A stretch of 64,000 nucleotides of DNA from NCBI RefSeq assembly GCF_001577835.2, contig NC_029521.1:9848255-9912254 (forward strand). Direction: 5' to 3'. A model generated the notes under the pieces. The model was given only the letters and a program-made list of their open reading frames with translations. It ran no database searches and was not told where the DNA came from. The translations under genes and the position numbers were made by a program. The first letter of the stretch is position 1. Every line of letters starts with the position of its first letter. Origin of the DNA: Coturnix japonica. Its lineage: Eukaryota; Chordata; Aves; Galliformes; Phasianidae. Positions 1 through 12,482 of the stretch are shown piece after piece.

Positions 1-3000
1 CTGGTGAAGTGGTATTGTGTCTGCAGGGAGAGTTGGCAAAGATTTGGGGAAAGGGAAGCAGAGGAAGCAGATGGAAGGATCTGCTGCTTTTTTAGTCTTA
101 GTCCTTCCTGCTTACTTGGCCAGAATTCAAATGCCAAGAATGTAAAGCCATCAGTACATGTACTCAAAGGGGGAATAGGACAGAAAGTTAGTACAGATTG
201 GAGCATTATTGGTGCCTCCCCTCCTGCCCAGCCAGACCTTTAAATGAACTCACACACCACCAAACCTAACTGCAACTCTCCTACTTCTGGTTGCCTTCAA
301 AATATGCCTCGCTGCCTCTCTTTGTGGTGGTTGCTTCTGTTTTCTCTCCCATCATTTTAATATTCCATAATTTTTCCTCTTCCTCTCTCGTCTCTGGGAT
401 GTGCCACTTCCACTTTCAGCTCCTTTTTTTCCTGTTATCTGTATTAAAAACACAGAAGAGTTAGACCCCAGCCAAAAGGGTATTTGTTCTTCTCAAGCCC
501 CTTCATCTTTCTTCTAACCTCCCCACCACACTCCATGCACTTGCATAATGTGACCCAGGTTACAACACTTAGCTTGGCGTGCTGAATATCCACACAGGAT
601 CTGCTCTCTAGTAGAAAGAAAACTAAGAAGTAAAAGCTGCAAGAAGTATTGCACCTGAAAGAGCAAAGGAACGGCTGTGGGACTTCTGCAGCAATTTCAA
701 CTCTGAATATGCAACTGTTCCTCTGCTCCAGAGAGTATGTCTAACAAACCAGCTGCAGTGTGACCAGAATTTGACACTGGAGAAAACTGACCTCTGTTTG
801 CTGGGAAACACTGGATTACTGCTTACCAAATGATGCTTTTAACTCAGACAGGCAGTCAGCGGGCTCCAACTGAAAGAACCAACACCAGCTCCTTCAGAAC
901 CATCCCCTCTGCATTGCTGATGCACAGCTGGCTTGGCAGGATGTCCCCACAGGGTGATGCAGGCTGATGGGCTGCCCAGGTTGAAGCTGACACCTCTCAG
1001 ACTTCAGAGTTGCAGCTCCGTGTGTATTCAGATCACAGCAGGCTTTTAAAGGACTTCACATTTTATACTACTTTTTAAAAATTCCTTAGCCCATGCTTTT
1101 GACATCCCTCCCCAGTTATTTATATTGTGCTGTTCATAGGGAAGCACTGCTAAAATGAAATCAGCAGCCCCAGCTTGCAGCTGCCATTTAGAATGTATTC
1201 ACCTTGACTTAGTAACAGATGGCAAGCAGCTGCATGAGGGTAAAAACCCTGCCAGATACCATTCATATGATGTGATGCTGAATAAACATGCATTAGACCA
1301 AGAGCAGTTTTGCAGCTTCATCTAAGAAGAGCTGTTGGCTATTTGTGTCACAGGAACACAGCAAAAGCAAAGAGCAAGCACACAAATTCAGTCCCGCTGG
1401 TCTGTCTGAGCAAGAAGAACCTAGAGAGGTTTTACTAGTGAAGCTACATACGTCTCGAGTCACAAGAGTTTTGCAGCAATGATCTGCAGGAAATACGCTA
1501 GTTAAATATGGATGTTGTCAGTACACAGCCTGCAGAATTCCACAGCTAAATCACGTCCCACTTTATGACCAAACTAGGAGTGTCAAAGTGCTACTGCAGA
1601 AAAATAAACCGTAAGACAGTGACAAAAAAGTCCTAGAGCAGAGCGCAGGAATAAAGCAAACTGTGTCATCTCTTAAACAAATTCTCAGCCATTAGCATTA
1701 ACAGTCAATGGGATGTAGTTTCATTTAACATTTAATCCTTCATCAGATCTATAACTGCAGGTATAGTTAATAACCCTCTCCAAATTAAAAAACATCAGGG
1801 CTAGGCGCAGCTAACTTGGATTAGCATGGCCACCATCGTTGGGTTTCATTCCTCCTTTTACCCTAACTACAACACCTGTCCTGGAAGTATTTGAACCTCA
1901 CACCTGAACACATGATGCTGTAAGTCACAGGGCAGTTTCCTAGCCTGGAAGCACATTCCTACACCTGCACATGATTTCTGTCTTACCTCAACAGAACAGC
2001 TCATCTGTATTTTACTGTAAGTGTACATACAAAAGATAAGCTGAAACCACGATGGCAATCTCAGCTATGTGCCCTAAAGGTGCAGATTTTGCTATTGAGT
2101 TAATTATTATCAGCACCTGGAATCTGTAATAGGAAATCTTACCCATGGCTGAGAACACACTGAATGCACATCAGGCAAAGCTTCATGTTCCCAACTCTTC
2201 ATATTCTTGAGCAGTTCACTGATTATTATTATTATTATTTATTTTAAGTGGAATTGCATTTGCTTGTTTCCCCCAAGAATCCCAACTGCCCTCCACAGTG
2301 CTATTTTCTTAGGGGAATAAAACAAATTTAAAGTAAGAAAGACATTTCCATCTCAGACCTGCCAGAACAGATGCACTTGTGTTCCGTTCCAAGACAGAAA
2401 TGCCAAGGGGGAGGAGCAGCTTTTGCTGCAGCCTCTGCAGCATCCCACGGGACCCTGAGGTGGTACAAAGGTCCTGCTCTGACTCCTGCTGCTATTGAAA
2501 ACAAGCTCCAGTTCTACATAAATAGCTGCAGCAGGACCTGCAAACATATTCGTACAAATTGCTTGCCTGCTATGGCAAGTACTGCATGCCCTGGAGGTAA
2601 CTGTTACTCTTATTTTACAAGGAAAGATAGAGAGAAGTCCTATGCAGGGTGGCAGTCCCTCATGGCTAAAGGGGAGGCTGCCATCTGCTTACTTATACAG
2701 CAAGGATTCTGATAATGGTTTATTTACAGGCACAGACTCCAAATAGCAGGCAACACCACCACCAAAGCTGCATTTGCACAGAGCTAGCTGCACTTAAACA
2801 CTGCTCCTCTAGAGCAGCACCTCCTCCCCAGTGACCAGAAAGGAGCTGAACTCACACTAACACCATTGCTGGCTTGCAAGCTGCTGACTTCTGAGATGAA
2901 CTGCACACCCCCTGCTAACAGTAATTAGTTAGAGGTTCTCTGACTTCGGTTCCCATCTACTCCATAGAGGTAGTTGACAGCAAGATTGACAGCTGTCAAA

Positions 3001-4890
3001 CTACTCAGGTGATCCAGAGAGTCTGAACAAGTTCAGGATCCCTACCATCTCATAAGACTGGTTTCCATCTGGCATACAGGAGAGGAAAAATCTGTTCGTT
3101 GTATTCTTGCTTGCAGCGTACCAGTCAACAACCACTCCATTCAGAACCCAGGCTCCAGGGATTAAGCCACAAACAAGAAAACTGCATTTCTGGGAAGGGG
3201 GAAAAGGGTCAGAAGTCCTGGGATAAGCAAAGCTGTACAAACATCAGATGCTCAAGTGAGGAAAGTGAATAGAGTTAGTTGGAATGAAATATTGGTTCAC
3301 AATATTCATAATGTAATGGAAACTCTGATAGCAAGCTGTTGAAAGGGAAACATGCTGCACTTGTCTTCCCTAATTAATTCCATCAGGATTCATACACTGA
3401 AAATATTCTCTTGTAAAATTAAAAGCAGAAACACCTCATGTGCTACTTCAAAGCAGTGCAAGAGGCAGGGTGCAGGTGCTGATTCTTAGATGGCAAATCT
3501 TCCAGCTATTAGATCCATAGTACTGAAGGTCTCCACTGCGAAGCTGCTAAACAAATGGAAGGAGTTGGAGTAAACACCACTTGACAGAAATAAGTCTGGA
3601 TGATGGAAGTCATATTACCCAAGAAACAAGATCAGATGGAGTGCCTCCAAAAGAGCTGCTTTGCTCTGAACTTAGCTCAAGGGTTTTTTTTAATGTTTTT
3701 CTTTTTCAGATAATACTTCTATAGAGTCCTCTGACATAATTTTGACTTGTATGGTACAGGTTACAGGCAACTCAAACTCTCAAATCCATATTTGTGAAAG
3801 TATTTATCTTACTACTCAATAGAAAATGTTGGGTAACATCCATGTTAATTATGCCTGTTAAAATGTAAACCCTTCCCAATATTTGAACATCCATTTTCCA
3901 GCACTAACTGCTGGTTATCCTTGCCTGCTACATGCAAGAACTGTTTCTCAGTTTCTGGATTTCAGCGTAGGTTTGTCTAACCCCTGTTGCTCCTCACAAC
4001 TCTGCAATCCAAACTCCTCAAACTTCAGCAGCATCGTTGTAGCCCCTCATTCTTACACAACCTCAACAGCTGCCAAATGCAGAGACAGCACAGCCATTGC
4101 ACTCTTTGTTCACATGCATTTCATTCATGTATACATTCTCCATGTTTTTTATTTGTACCGGAACATTCTACAAGAAATTCCTCATTTACAAAACAAACAA
4201 AAAAGCTCAACCCTACAAACAGCAGGAAAACACAACCAAACCCAACAACAAATTGGAAAAAATTGCAAAAACCACCATAGTACAGATCAGTTCAGAAGTC
4301 ATCAAGCAAGCACTCAGTGTAAGTTATGACAGGCTCTTAATTTCAGTGGACTGATGGCAGTATGGACTTTCAAAGAATTTTGTGCTTTGTTGGCACAGCA
4401 GTTAGATAATGATACCTACCATCATGTTTTTCTGAGTACGTTCCAAAAAAGCTCAGCAGCAACAAAAGCTCAGCCACTGAGCTCCTCTTCTGCCTGCTCA
4501 GACACCTGACTAATTGTGTGGAAGGAAAAATAGAAAAGGCATGGAGAAGTCCAGTGGATCTGGTAGATCTGCCTCTTGCTCTCCACAAACCAAGAACTGC
4601 TATGAATTTACTTCCATACTTACCTGGTTAAAACCAAGCCTTTGTATCCAGAATAGATCCGTCATTTTGTATGAAAGCAATTCCAGGTTATATTTTCCCT
4701 ATGGAACAAAACTGAGCTGTTCAGACTAAGCTCACCCACAGCTACTGCTGGCACACTACCAACACTCAGTCATAACAATCCAAAAAAGGCCCCACAGTGG
4801 AAATGCTTTAACTCCAAGAACTAACAACACTTTGCTACAGAAGTTACACATACCTTCAAAGGAAAAATGCAGCTCCAGCAATCAAGTTGT
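1..4890. other. Gene-free AT-rich stretch
   Basis: I see no gene, RNA gene or recognised repeat here. The open frames are short, mostly lack a plausible start and splice context, and resemble no family I know. A small ATT repeat lies at about 2224-2240. A plus-strand open frame at 3883-4329 (148 codons) is low-complexity in K/N/Q/T because it runs through A-rich DNA, and I do not regard it as coding. The right part lies downstream of the ECD-like pseudogene, which reads leftward. Confidence 0.6.
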
Positions 4891-5453
4891 ACTTGTGTTT
4901 TTATTTTAAATAAACTCAGTATTATAGCAATATTAACATATCCCATCAGATTACTCAAATACTTCTATTAGTAAGGAAACCATTCTTATAGCAATTATCA
5001 AAAGTTTCTACAATGTAGCATTTGTACTTTTGGAAAAGCTGTTGAATGTGTGATGAACGTTGAATCAGCATTCCCAAATTCACATGAGGGAACACAGCCC
5101 CTCCTGCATGGTATTCCTCTGTCTCTCCATGAACGCAGCGGCATTCTCCAGATACCGACAGCACCTTGCTATGGGTAAAGGATACTTTGGAAATACAGCA
5201 AATTGGAATGCCAGCTTTAAAGAAAAGCATTGTAACAAGAGTTGAATTCAAGTCACAATATAATCTTGCAGTTTTCTGAAAACATACTGTTTTTTGAAAG
5301 AACCTAATTCTGTCTAAAACAGTGTGCACATAGACAGCATTTCAGGATAATTTCAATTTATGCCTTTAAAACCACACGTAACACATGTATAATGTGCTTT
5401 AAATGCAGACCTCGTCTCTTCTCCCAAATGTTGCTACTCCTCTCTTTTCCCAA

Positions 5454-5759
<306 letters not shown>

Positions 5760-6104
5760 TTATATACAACCCACAACCGTTGTTGCCATGACAATGGACC
5801 ATACACTAGTGGAGTTTTTTTTTGTTATCAGGAAACTGTTTTTACATATGTTTCAAAACTTTCTATCTGATGGACTGTCAACATGAAGTACTTGATCTGG
5901 TGTATGTGTGCACAGTGTTCCAGACCTACTGCTATCAAATCAGAAACTGGATTGCATATCTTGCCAATTAATAACTCCAGACTTCGTGGCTTGTATAAAT
6001 GAACTGTCTGTGTCAACCAGGAATGACTGCCCATGAGTAACAACTCCAGCAGCTGCAGGACACGACAGAAGTAGGCAAAGAAAGTACAGTTGCCCCTCTC
6101 TCAC

Positions 6105-6275
6105 CACAAATAACTGTTTGTGATGGGAAAAGTCCACCCCCATCATCCTGCTAGCCATCCTCTGAAGGAAGACAAGCAGCTTCTCTCTCAAACTCCTTCA
6201 TATCACATGTTACCCATAGCAGCATCAAGATGTCACCGCTGGGACTCAGAGCTAAATGGTAGAATTTCATTTTAC
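6105..6275 (-). pseudogene. ECD-like internal exon (central acidic-leading region)
   Basis: On the minus strand the frame reads LALSPSGDILMLL, then CDMKEFEREAACLPSED. This matches the human ECD order LAMSPGEEILTLL, then FDIEDLKKEAANLPPED. A TAG follows two codons after the SED motif. In the same frame it is followed by DDGGGLFPS, where human has DDDQWLDLSP. A GTGAG donor lies at 6104-6100. The left limit is approximate. Between this block and the last exon I see only a weak possible match (LVDTDSSF at about 6030-6005) to the DADSFLNYF region, so much of the acidic middle domain is missing or unrecognisable. Confidence 0.7.
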
Positions 6276-7751
6276 TGCACTAGATTTTTGTTTGCATTAC
6301 CACGCCAGCACTGTCTGGCACTCCATACACGTTTACACTGAAATTCCACATTACACCTTCTATGCAAATAAGTGAAAAGACAAATTGTGGGGAACTACCA
6401 GTGTACTACGCAGACAGTATTAACCAAAATAAGGCAGTAAATTAGTGGCATTCCCTGTTGATATATCCAAAGCTTATTTCTCTTCCACTTCCTTTGTTCC
6501 TAACGCTTATTTTGTCTTGTTAAACATTTGGATAGGGAGATTCCAAACAGTGCACGCTGGAACTTGAAGCAACTAGCAGTCATGGTATTTTGAACTGGCA
6601 AATCCTCAGATATTTCTGCAATTATTATTATTATTTTTATTGGATCTTTTGGAGACGGACATAGCCAGCTGCCTTCTCAAGTAAAGGAAACAGATTACTT
6701 CTTATTTGTTATTCCCTGGGATTGCTTCTCAATGAAGCTTAAAGAATTTCCACAGCCAACCAACCAAATGAATAACACTTTTCAGTCACCTATTAACTCA
6801 TGTGGAATAGCTTAATACTTTACCAAACCAAGATAAATAGTTACTGAAGCCATAACTTTCACTAACAGAGAGCATAGTAGAGGAATTAGTACTCATACAC
6901 AGAAGGCATAGCACCTATATTAAGCACACAAAGGAGAAAGGGTTCTGACTTTCTTTGAGGAAGTCATGAAAAGAAAAACCAACCAACTTAGTTGAAGTAC
7001 TTGCAGGTACTACATAGTCCCCAGTTACATGTAGTTCTTACCTTTCTAGCTTATTAACAGAATGCTGGAAGTAATGTTCTGTCAGATGCAACAATTACTA
7101 GTACTTCACAGAGGCTTCCGTTCCTCCCTGTTCAATCCAACACTAACAGGAACATAAACAATTCTTCCTCCACTTGGTTTTCACAGCCAGGTTCATAATG
7201 ACTGCTATTCAAACTGATATTTCTTGCTGAGAAAAATCAAAACAAGTAATATATTGCTTTGCCATTTATACTTGGAGCACAATACAGGAAATGGGCCTAA
7301 GGTGTTTTCACAGTCAGATATAGTCTGCAGCAACATCATACTGCCTACACAAAAAACAAAGTGGATACTGTAATTCCTACAGCAGGGCACTGTAGTTACA
7401 GCTGTATACAAATTGTGAATGAACCCCATGATGTTTGGGAATTACTCTCTGCAGTGGTATTGTGATACTATAAGAGCATTCCCCTCTTCCAGTAACTAGA
7501 AGATATAAACAGTTCCAACAGAATTTTCCCATTTTACAATCTACAGACCTCAAATAGATAATGAAAGCCACCTTTTCTTCCTGATTTCCTTTTTTAATAT
7601 CCAAAATAAGTAGACTAATTCTGAAGGGGGAAGAAAAAAACACACACACACACATCCTCTGAAGATATTCATGGATTTTCCAGGGGTAGAAACATTAAAT
7701 TTTGTGCCTTGCTAGAAATACTTACACAGGTTCAAGAGCAAAAGGATGTGG

Positions 7752-7780
7752 TTTTTTTTTTTGTTTTTTGTTTTTTTTTT
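7752..7780. repeat. Poly(T) tract
   Basis: A T-rich run interrupted by two G bases, inside intron-like DNA of the ECD-like locus. A (CA)7 run lies nearby at 7641-7654. There is no sign that it is the tail of a retrocopy. Confidence 0.9.
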
Positions 7781-7890
7781 CCCCTCCTGTAATGAGCAAT
7801 CCCACCACCCATGGTTTGTTTTCATTGCAGCCTGAGCAATAGTTATCACTTGTGCTTGGGCAAAAGATACACACAGATGCAATATTTCAC

Positions 7891-8166
7891 CTTAAAATAC
7901 TCTTTTTCCTTCAGGCTGCCGAGGTACCTCTCCCACAGGGGACCCCTGAACACATTCCTCTTCAGATCAGGGTACACTTTATTGCATTTACAGCACAACA
8001 TTTCTAAGCCATGAGTCTGGATCAGAGCTGCAACAAGATATTCTTGAGATGTGACAAACTTAAGCACGGCTCTAAATGACTGCATCAAGAACTCCCTATC
8101 ACTGAGCACCCAATTCTGCCATTTAGGAAGCAGAGCAGATTGCAAGACCCAAATTGTTTATTACTG
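7891..8166 (-). pseudogene. ECD-like internal exon(s)
   Basis: A clean acceptor (TCTCTTCCTACAG) ends just before 8166 and a donor (AAG followed by GTGAAA) follows 7891. The translation includes QNWVLSDREFLMQSFR, where human has VQAFYLRDPIDLRACR. It continues TSQEYLVAALIQ, then HGLEMLCCKC and PLWERYLGSLKEKEYFK, where human has HGFEILCSKC and PLWASFLESLKKNDYFK. About 28 residues present in human between LVQQ and AHGF are absent. A TAA lies near the start of the block. The 3' half from MQSFRAV is open to the donor. Confidence 0.75.
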
Positions 8167-8439
8167 CTGTAGGAAGAGAGAATCTAACTTCCAAAGCAAG
8201 ATACCTCAACCTGACATATAAAGTTTGTCTACAGGGAAAGTAACTGAACAGCAAACCATAAGAGAGATCTATAGCTCACCAACTGCTGCTCACGTAAGCA
8301 CCAATGCTGTAACTGTATTTATATTCTGTCCTGAACAGCAAAGCTGTGTAACCTATACAAACATGCCGTACCGAGGCACAGGCTTGGGGACAGGCAATTT
8401 CAGAAGAGAAAGTTTGCTCCAAATAGAAATACAGAGCAA

Positions 8440-8502
8440 AGACCAAGGGGCACTGAGCCTTCTGCACTTCCAACAAACAAATCCCACCCTATTCCTATCC
8501 CA
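8440..8502 (-). pseudogene. ECD-like exon remnant (NRVFF...IIPAP region)
   Basis: A short block reads DRNRVGFVCWKC, then RRLSAP. It corresponds in position and in part of its residues to human ECD NRVFFCHGEL, then CIIPAP. It lies between the 8.6-8.9 kb block and the 8.0 kb block, exactly where colinearity predicts. The similarity is short, and without its neighbours I would not call it. The borders are uncertain. Confidence 0.45.
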
Positions 8503-8601
8503 GATGTTGCCTATATTTGCTGCAAAGATGTACTGCAGCAAGTTCTACATGCTTGCAATGTGAGGAAATTGAAAGTGGTACCCACCTGCTGCTGCACTTA
8601 C

Positions 8602-8905
8602 TCTGTTCTCAGGACTCGCCACTTCAGGAGGAAATTACCCTCTTCTATCAACAGGAACGCCCCGTCCCCATCATCGCCCCTGCTTAAGGACGAGCCGGTT
8701 TCGTACACACTGCAACGCAGGGCGCCGCTGAAGGCACTCACTGGGGGCAGGCTCCATCGCTTTGGGTTTTGAGGTAACGCAGGTCGCCCTCCGCCCCACT
8801 AGGACAGCTACCAGCTCCGGGAAGGCACAGCCGATCTTCTGCACGAGCTACGAGGAACCACTCGTTCTCCACGTTGTTCTCCACCGATGTGCTCCGGGAC
8901 GCCTC
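8602..8905 (-). pseudogene. ECD-like N-terminal-half exon(s), frame-disrupted, GC-rich
   Basis: After an acceptor-like TTTTTTTGCAG the minus strand reads SVENNVENEWFLV (human FGDNIEDEWFIV). In a second frame it then reads LVQKIGCAFPELVAVL (human KQITKEFPELVARI). About 110 bases further on it reads DDGDGAFLLIEEGNFLLKW (human EDNDGEFLLIEAADFLPKW). A consensus-like donor, GTAAGT, follows at 8601-8596. The shift between the first two pieces fits a small deletion after EWFLV. The extra bases before DDGDGAF could be an insertion or a short extra intron. The block is much richer in CpG than its surroundings. Confidence 0.7.
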
Positions 8906-9420
8906 CTGCAAAAAAACACCAAACAACAACAACAACAAAAACCCTTTAAGTGAGGAAAAGCGAAGTGTTCTTTTTGAATGCAAACATGATAATTAATAAT
9001 AATAATAGTTGTGGCACATGACCCAAAGAGACCTTTTCCTCACAGGTTCACGTGACAGTTCTCTCTGCAGTTTTGAACCCATCTGCTTCTGTAACTCAGA
9101 AAGCTGCTTCTTTTCCTGTAAGTTTGTGGATACGATATCCATTTCCTGGGCAAATTTTGGATCTCTCTCCTGCGTGCACGGAATCTTCTCTAAAGAAACG
9201 AGTATCCCTTCAGTAACACAGAACAAAGCCCGCGCCCCTTTTTGGATTCCAAATCCAGAAGCATTTCATTCTGCGATTCTGCTGAGCAATGCGAAACGAC
9301 GTGTTTGCATCCATCTCACGGCTCCTGCGCGAGTTTTCTCTCCGCGTTAAGCACCAGTCTGCAATCTCCGGTAGTTCCGGTAGAGGGCAATACAATAAAG
9401 CCATTTATAAAGGCTCTTAC

Positions 9421-9481
9421 CGGCCGATGCCTTGACTAACTCCTCCGGAGCGCCTTAGGCTTTCTTGTTCGGGGTTGGTGT
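9421..9481 (-). promoter_or_regulatory. Possible first exon and promoter remnant of the ECD-like locus
   Basis: A locally GC-rich segment on the minus strand ends in CATCGGCCG followed by GTAAGAGC, a good splice donor at 9420-9413. It lies upstream of the coding-like blocks in the right direction, so it may be the non-coding first exon of the duplicated ECD. I could not find the conserved N-terminal coding block between here and 8905. The assignment rests on the donor, base composition and position only. Confidence 0.3.
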
Positions 9482-9513
9482 TCTAATGCCAAATATTTAC
9501 AATCAAAGATTTA

Positions 9514-9571
9514 CTTTTTTTTTTTTTTTTAATTTTTAATTTTTTTTTTAATTTATTTTTTTATTTTTTTA
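9514..9571. repeat. T-rich low-complexity tract
   Basis: About 58 bases are almost wholly T with scattered A. The tract sits just upstream (in minus-strand sense) of the possible first exon of the ECD-like locus. It could be a decayed poly(A) tail of an unseen minus-strand element or simple low complexity. Confidence 0.9.
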
Positions 9572-9574
9572 TCT

Positions 9575-10840
9575 TGGAAAGCTCATTCTGCCTATTCCTT
9601 TGTTGACAGCACAAACGTGCTCTAAGTGCCTGAAAACATCTCTATGGAAACACCAAGATATAACCCTCTTTGATACAGCTTCTTTTTCCTCATCCCCAGC
9701 CGTCCGTTTGAATGTAAATGTTACACTATGCTTCACATCCGTAAGGAGTCTTTACATTCACATGTAGTTTTAAAAAGTCTCATAGGAATCTCTTGCAGTA
9801 TTTTAATGGGCAAACGGGAAGCAAATCAATTGGAAGTGCAGGATAAATGTTATTTAATTCTCCCTAGGGCTTTGCTATTCACACACTCCTCTGTGCAGGT
9901 AGATGTTCATGTGTGTATGAAATGAAAACTCACCTTTGACGAGTAACAAAGGGAAACCTGCACTGGGATAATTTGTAGGAAAGAGTTATTTCACAGTATG
10001 TAAGTTCATGGATCATGAGAGATCATGAGACATTTGTAAGGATGATCCCAATGATAAGGCTCTGTGGTTTTATTTACTAAAGTCTAGACACATTTAGTCA
10101 GTGATGAGTTCTTTGAAAGACAACCACATTTCCAACACAAGAACAGAACAGCCACCTGGCAGATTTCATACAGCCTCACAACAGTACCTCAAACTGTATG
10201 AGAGCTTCAGAATCCACAATGGAACAATATTCCCTCTTGAGCATGAACACCCATCCAGGTAACACCAAGAACAGCTGGTAAGTCTGACAGTGTGATTTCC
10301 CTTCTCCTCAAGTGTAAAGAGACAAATGTATGAAACAAATGTAAAACATATTCAAAGTATGACAGGCACCATGTCACAGCAGAAGCATCAGGTAAGCTCA
10401 ATGCAAAACAGTACTTTCTTTCATTCTTTCTTTCATTATTTCCTTCACTTGTAACAAGATTCATGAGTGCATGGAAATGCTTAACAAAGTGATAATGAAT
10501 CTCTCTGAATGTTTACATAGTTTCCATCAATGCAAAGACTCTCCTCGTGCTAAAAGTAATTTGTTACTGTGTGTAGAAAAACGTTTGATTCTTCTTTTCA
10601 CTGCATTTGGCACTTTCAGCTCCCTGTGTATAAAATGGCCACGGTGGTTTTTCCTGTATACAGGGTCTGCAGCCTGGGTTAGGGTTTGCTTTTTGGGTTG
10701 TGAGAGCACATACTTCTGTCTCGTGACCACCTTCCCATCCAGGAGTACCTGCGAGTCCATTTAGGCAGGGCTGTGCTCAATCCTTTTGCCCCCTGAGGAA
10801 CCCAGGTGCAAGATCTGGCAATTGAATTTATTGAGGTTCT
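9575..10840. other. Intergenic, no gene seen
   Basis: No coding or RNA gene is supported. The only structure is a perfect tandem pair of the 10-mer GATCATGAGA at 10011-10030. There are also T/C-rich TTTC runs at about 10417-10445. Confidence 0.6.
10011..10030 (+). repeat. Perfect tandem 10-mer, two copies
   Basis: GATCATGAGA is repeated twice without a spacer. The unit contains the palindrome TCATGA. It is most likely a recent slippage or duplication event. Confidence 0.95.
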
Positions 10841-10844
10841 ACTG

Positions 10845-11020
10845 CACACACTGTCTGAGCTTGCCTAGGTCTCCTTGGATTGCATCCTGTCCCTCAAATA
10901 TGTTGACTGCATCAGACAGCACAGTGTCATCTGCAAACCTGCTGAGGGTACACTTGATTCCACTGCTGATGTCACTGATGAAGACATTAATGAGCATTGG
11001 TCCCAGTACTGACCTTTGCG
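10845..11020 (-). mobile_element. CR1 LINE fragment (3' part of ORF2)
   Basis: The plus strand carries the typical reverse-complement CR1 text: a 'ggattgcatcc' block, then 'gtcatctgcaaacctgctgaggg', 'gatgtcactgatgaagacatt' and 'ggtcccagtactgacc'. This region of CR1 lies upstream of the usual 3' tail and encodes the end of the reverse transcriptase. Neither CR1 end is present. The fragment stops where an LTR-like repeat begins at 11023, which suggests the repeat inserted into it or cut it. Confidence 0.8.
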
Positions 11021-11022
11021 GG

Positions 11023-11160
11023 TGTATGGGAAACTGGTAATCACAGCGTGAACCTCTGGCTAACCAGCTGAGGCAAGTGTCAGGTCAGCTGTGGGACCTG
11101 TAATGTGTGGGACCACATTACTGAAGCAGTGTGAGGAGCTATCAGCAGTGGAAGCAACAG
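11023..11160 (+). mobile_element. LTR-like repeat, copy 1 (fragment)
   Basis: This copy begins TGTATGGGAAACTGGTAATC and continues with text shared with copies at 15234 (plus) and 45337 (minus). All three share the same terminus, starting with TG, as LTRs do. I therefore read it as a solo-LTR fragment of an avian endogenous retrovirus, perhaps of the ERVL type, though a non-autonomous element is possible. It follows a CR1 fragment directly. The right limit is approximate, and no internal region is seen. Confidence 0.5.
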
Positions 11161-12415
11161 TGCCTGAGAGACAAAGTTTATTGTTATTCTAGAAATAGTG
11201 AAGCACTGCAGGAAGTTCCCATTCTTGCAGGTCTTTCAAAGGTGAAAAACTCCAAACAAACCTCTGACTGAAAAAGAAGTTAATTCACAGGTCAATATTT
11301 GTATATACTAAAACCACACTGTACCATCACAGGTCAAGATGTTTGCTTAAAACAAGATGCAAGTGTCGTTTAAAATGTAGAGCTGTACAGAAATGATGAA
11401 AAGAATGTCACCTTAGCATTAAAAAATGGTAACACAGCATTTCTCCATGCGTGGAGGAACACTGCAAAATCAATGGCTCCGTGTGAATTTCAGAGACTAA
11501 ATGTCACTCTCCTCCTTAGGAAGTGGCACAGCGTATGCTTGATAAGGCTGTCCCATTTTGAGCACTGTGAAAGCACTTCGCACAGGAAGGCTACAACAAG
11601 GTGGGCAACTCACCAGCAATTCAACACAGCCAAGGACAAAGCTGAAGGAAATTTTTCAAGCTGGATGACAAACAAACAAAGAAACCACCACAAACCCACT
11701 ACCAAAAGATCCCTTTAAAAAACTAGTTCAAAACTGAAAGACGTTATGCCTTCATTTTTTTCCCCTCTGCATCTTAACACATTGCTCCAAACTTAAACAC
11801 GTGAAAGGTGGTGAAAACACATTCATTGTTAATTTCACTGACTTTTTTGCCCTGAAATAGTTCCATGTATTCATGCCACAGAGTACTTACTTTTGAATAT
11901 CAGCTTTAAAACTGTCAGTTGTTTGTTCACTGGATGGAAATGATACCTTACATCTAATAAAAAACATCAGCAGTAAGGGTAGGAGCTCAATACATGCCCG
12001 GTGGAACCTTTTAGTACCTTGGGAAACCATGTATTCACATGGAATGAAAGACTCTACCGGAGGGAAAGAACCCACCTTCTCCCACCAGCAGCTCTGTCAC
12101 AGAGATGGCTGTCAAACCACCTTCACTAAAGTATTCAATCACACAGTTAAAATGTCATTCATTTTTTAATCTCCATTTGGGAAGAGAACAGGGAAATCAC
12201 AGAGGTTCCTCTATAGATAACTCGTCTCTCAGGATTCCCCTAAACATATGCATTTTCAGCACTGGTAAAGGAGAGGAAGAACAGAACATCTGCTGTGATT
12301 CTTGTTCTTGTGACAGCTACGCAGATCAAATGGATAATATTGTACTCACAATATCAATAGTGCTTAGACAGCAACTCTTTTAAACATCCCCAGTGTACAA
12401 CATACCTCCACTGCC
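11160..12415. other. Intergenic, no gene seen
   Basis: AT-rich DNA with short open frames only. I recognise no exon, RNA gene or repeat family. Confidence 0.55.
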
Positions 12416-12417
12416 AG

Positions 12418-12482
12418 CCCTGAAATGAGGTCTGGGAAGGGGCGGGTCCTGGCTCCACCACTCCCAGGCGCTCAGCTGCATT
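12418..12482 (-). mobile_element. LTR-like repeat, short internal fragment
   Basis: The plus strand reads GAAATGAGGTCTGGGAAGGG, then a CTCCACC block and CCCAGGCGCTCAGCTG. This parallels the inner part of the 45.2 kb copy (AAATGAGGTCTAAAGGAGG, then CTCCATCCC and CAGGAGCACAGCT), in the same orientation. Only about 65 bases match, so the call is tentative. Confidence 0.35.

Noticed and set aside
3883-4329. 148-codon plus-strand frame
   Set aside because: Alternative start, A-rich low-complexity C-terminal half, no family resemblance, no splice or promoter context.
4955-5329. 124-codon minus-strand frame downstream of the ECD-like stop
   Set aside because: It lies in the expected 3' UTR position of the ECD-like locus. 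I recognise no domain, and the length is near background.
9210-9404. Minus-strand frame tested as the ECD N-terminal exon
   Set aside because: Its residues do not follow the conserved ECD start (EYCLFLIPD, then RFAPMLVPYIW), so I did not assign it.
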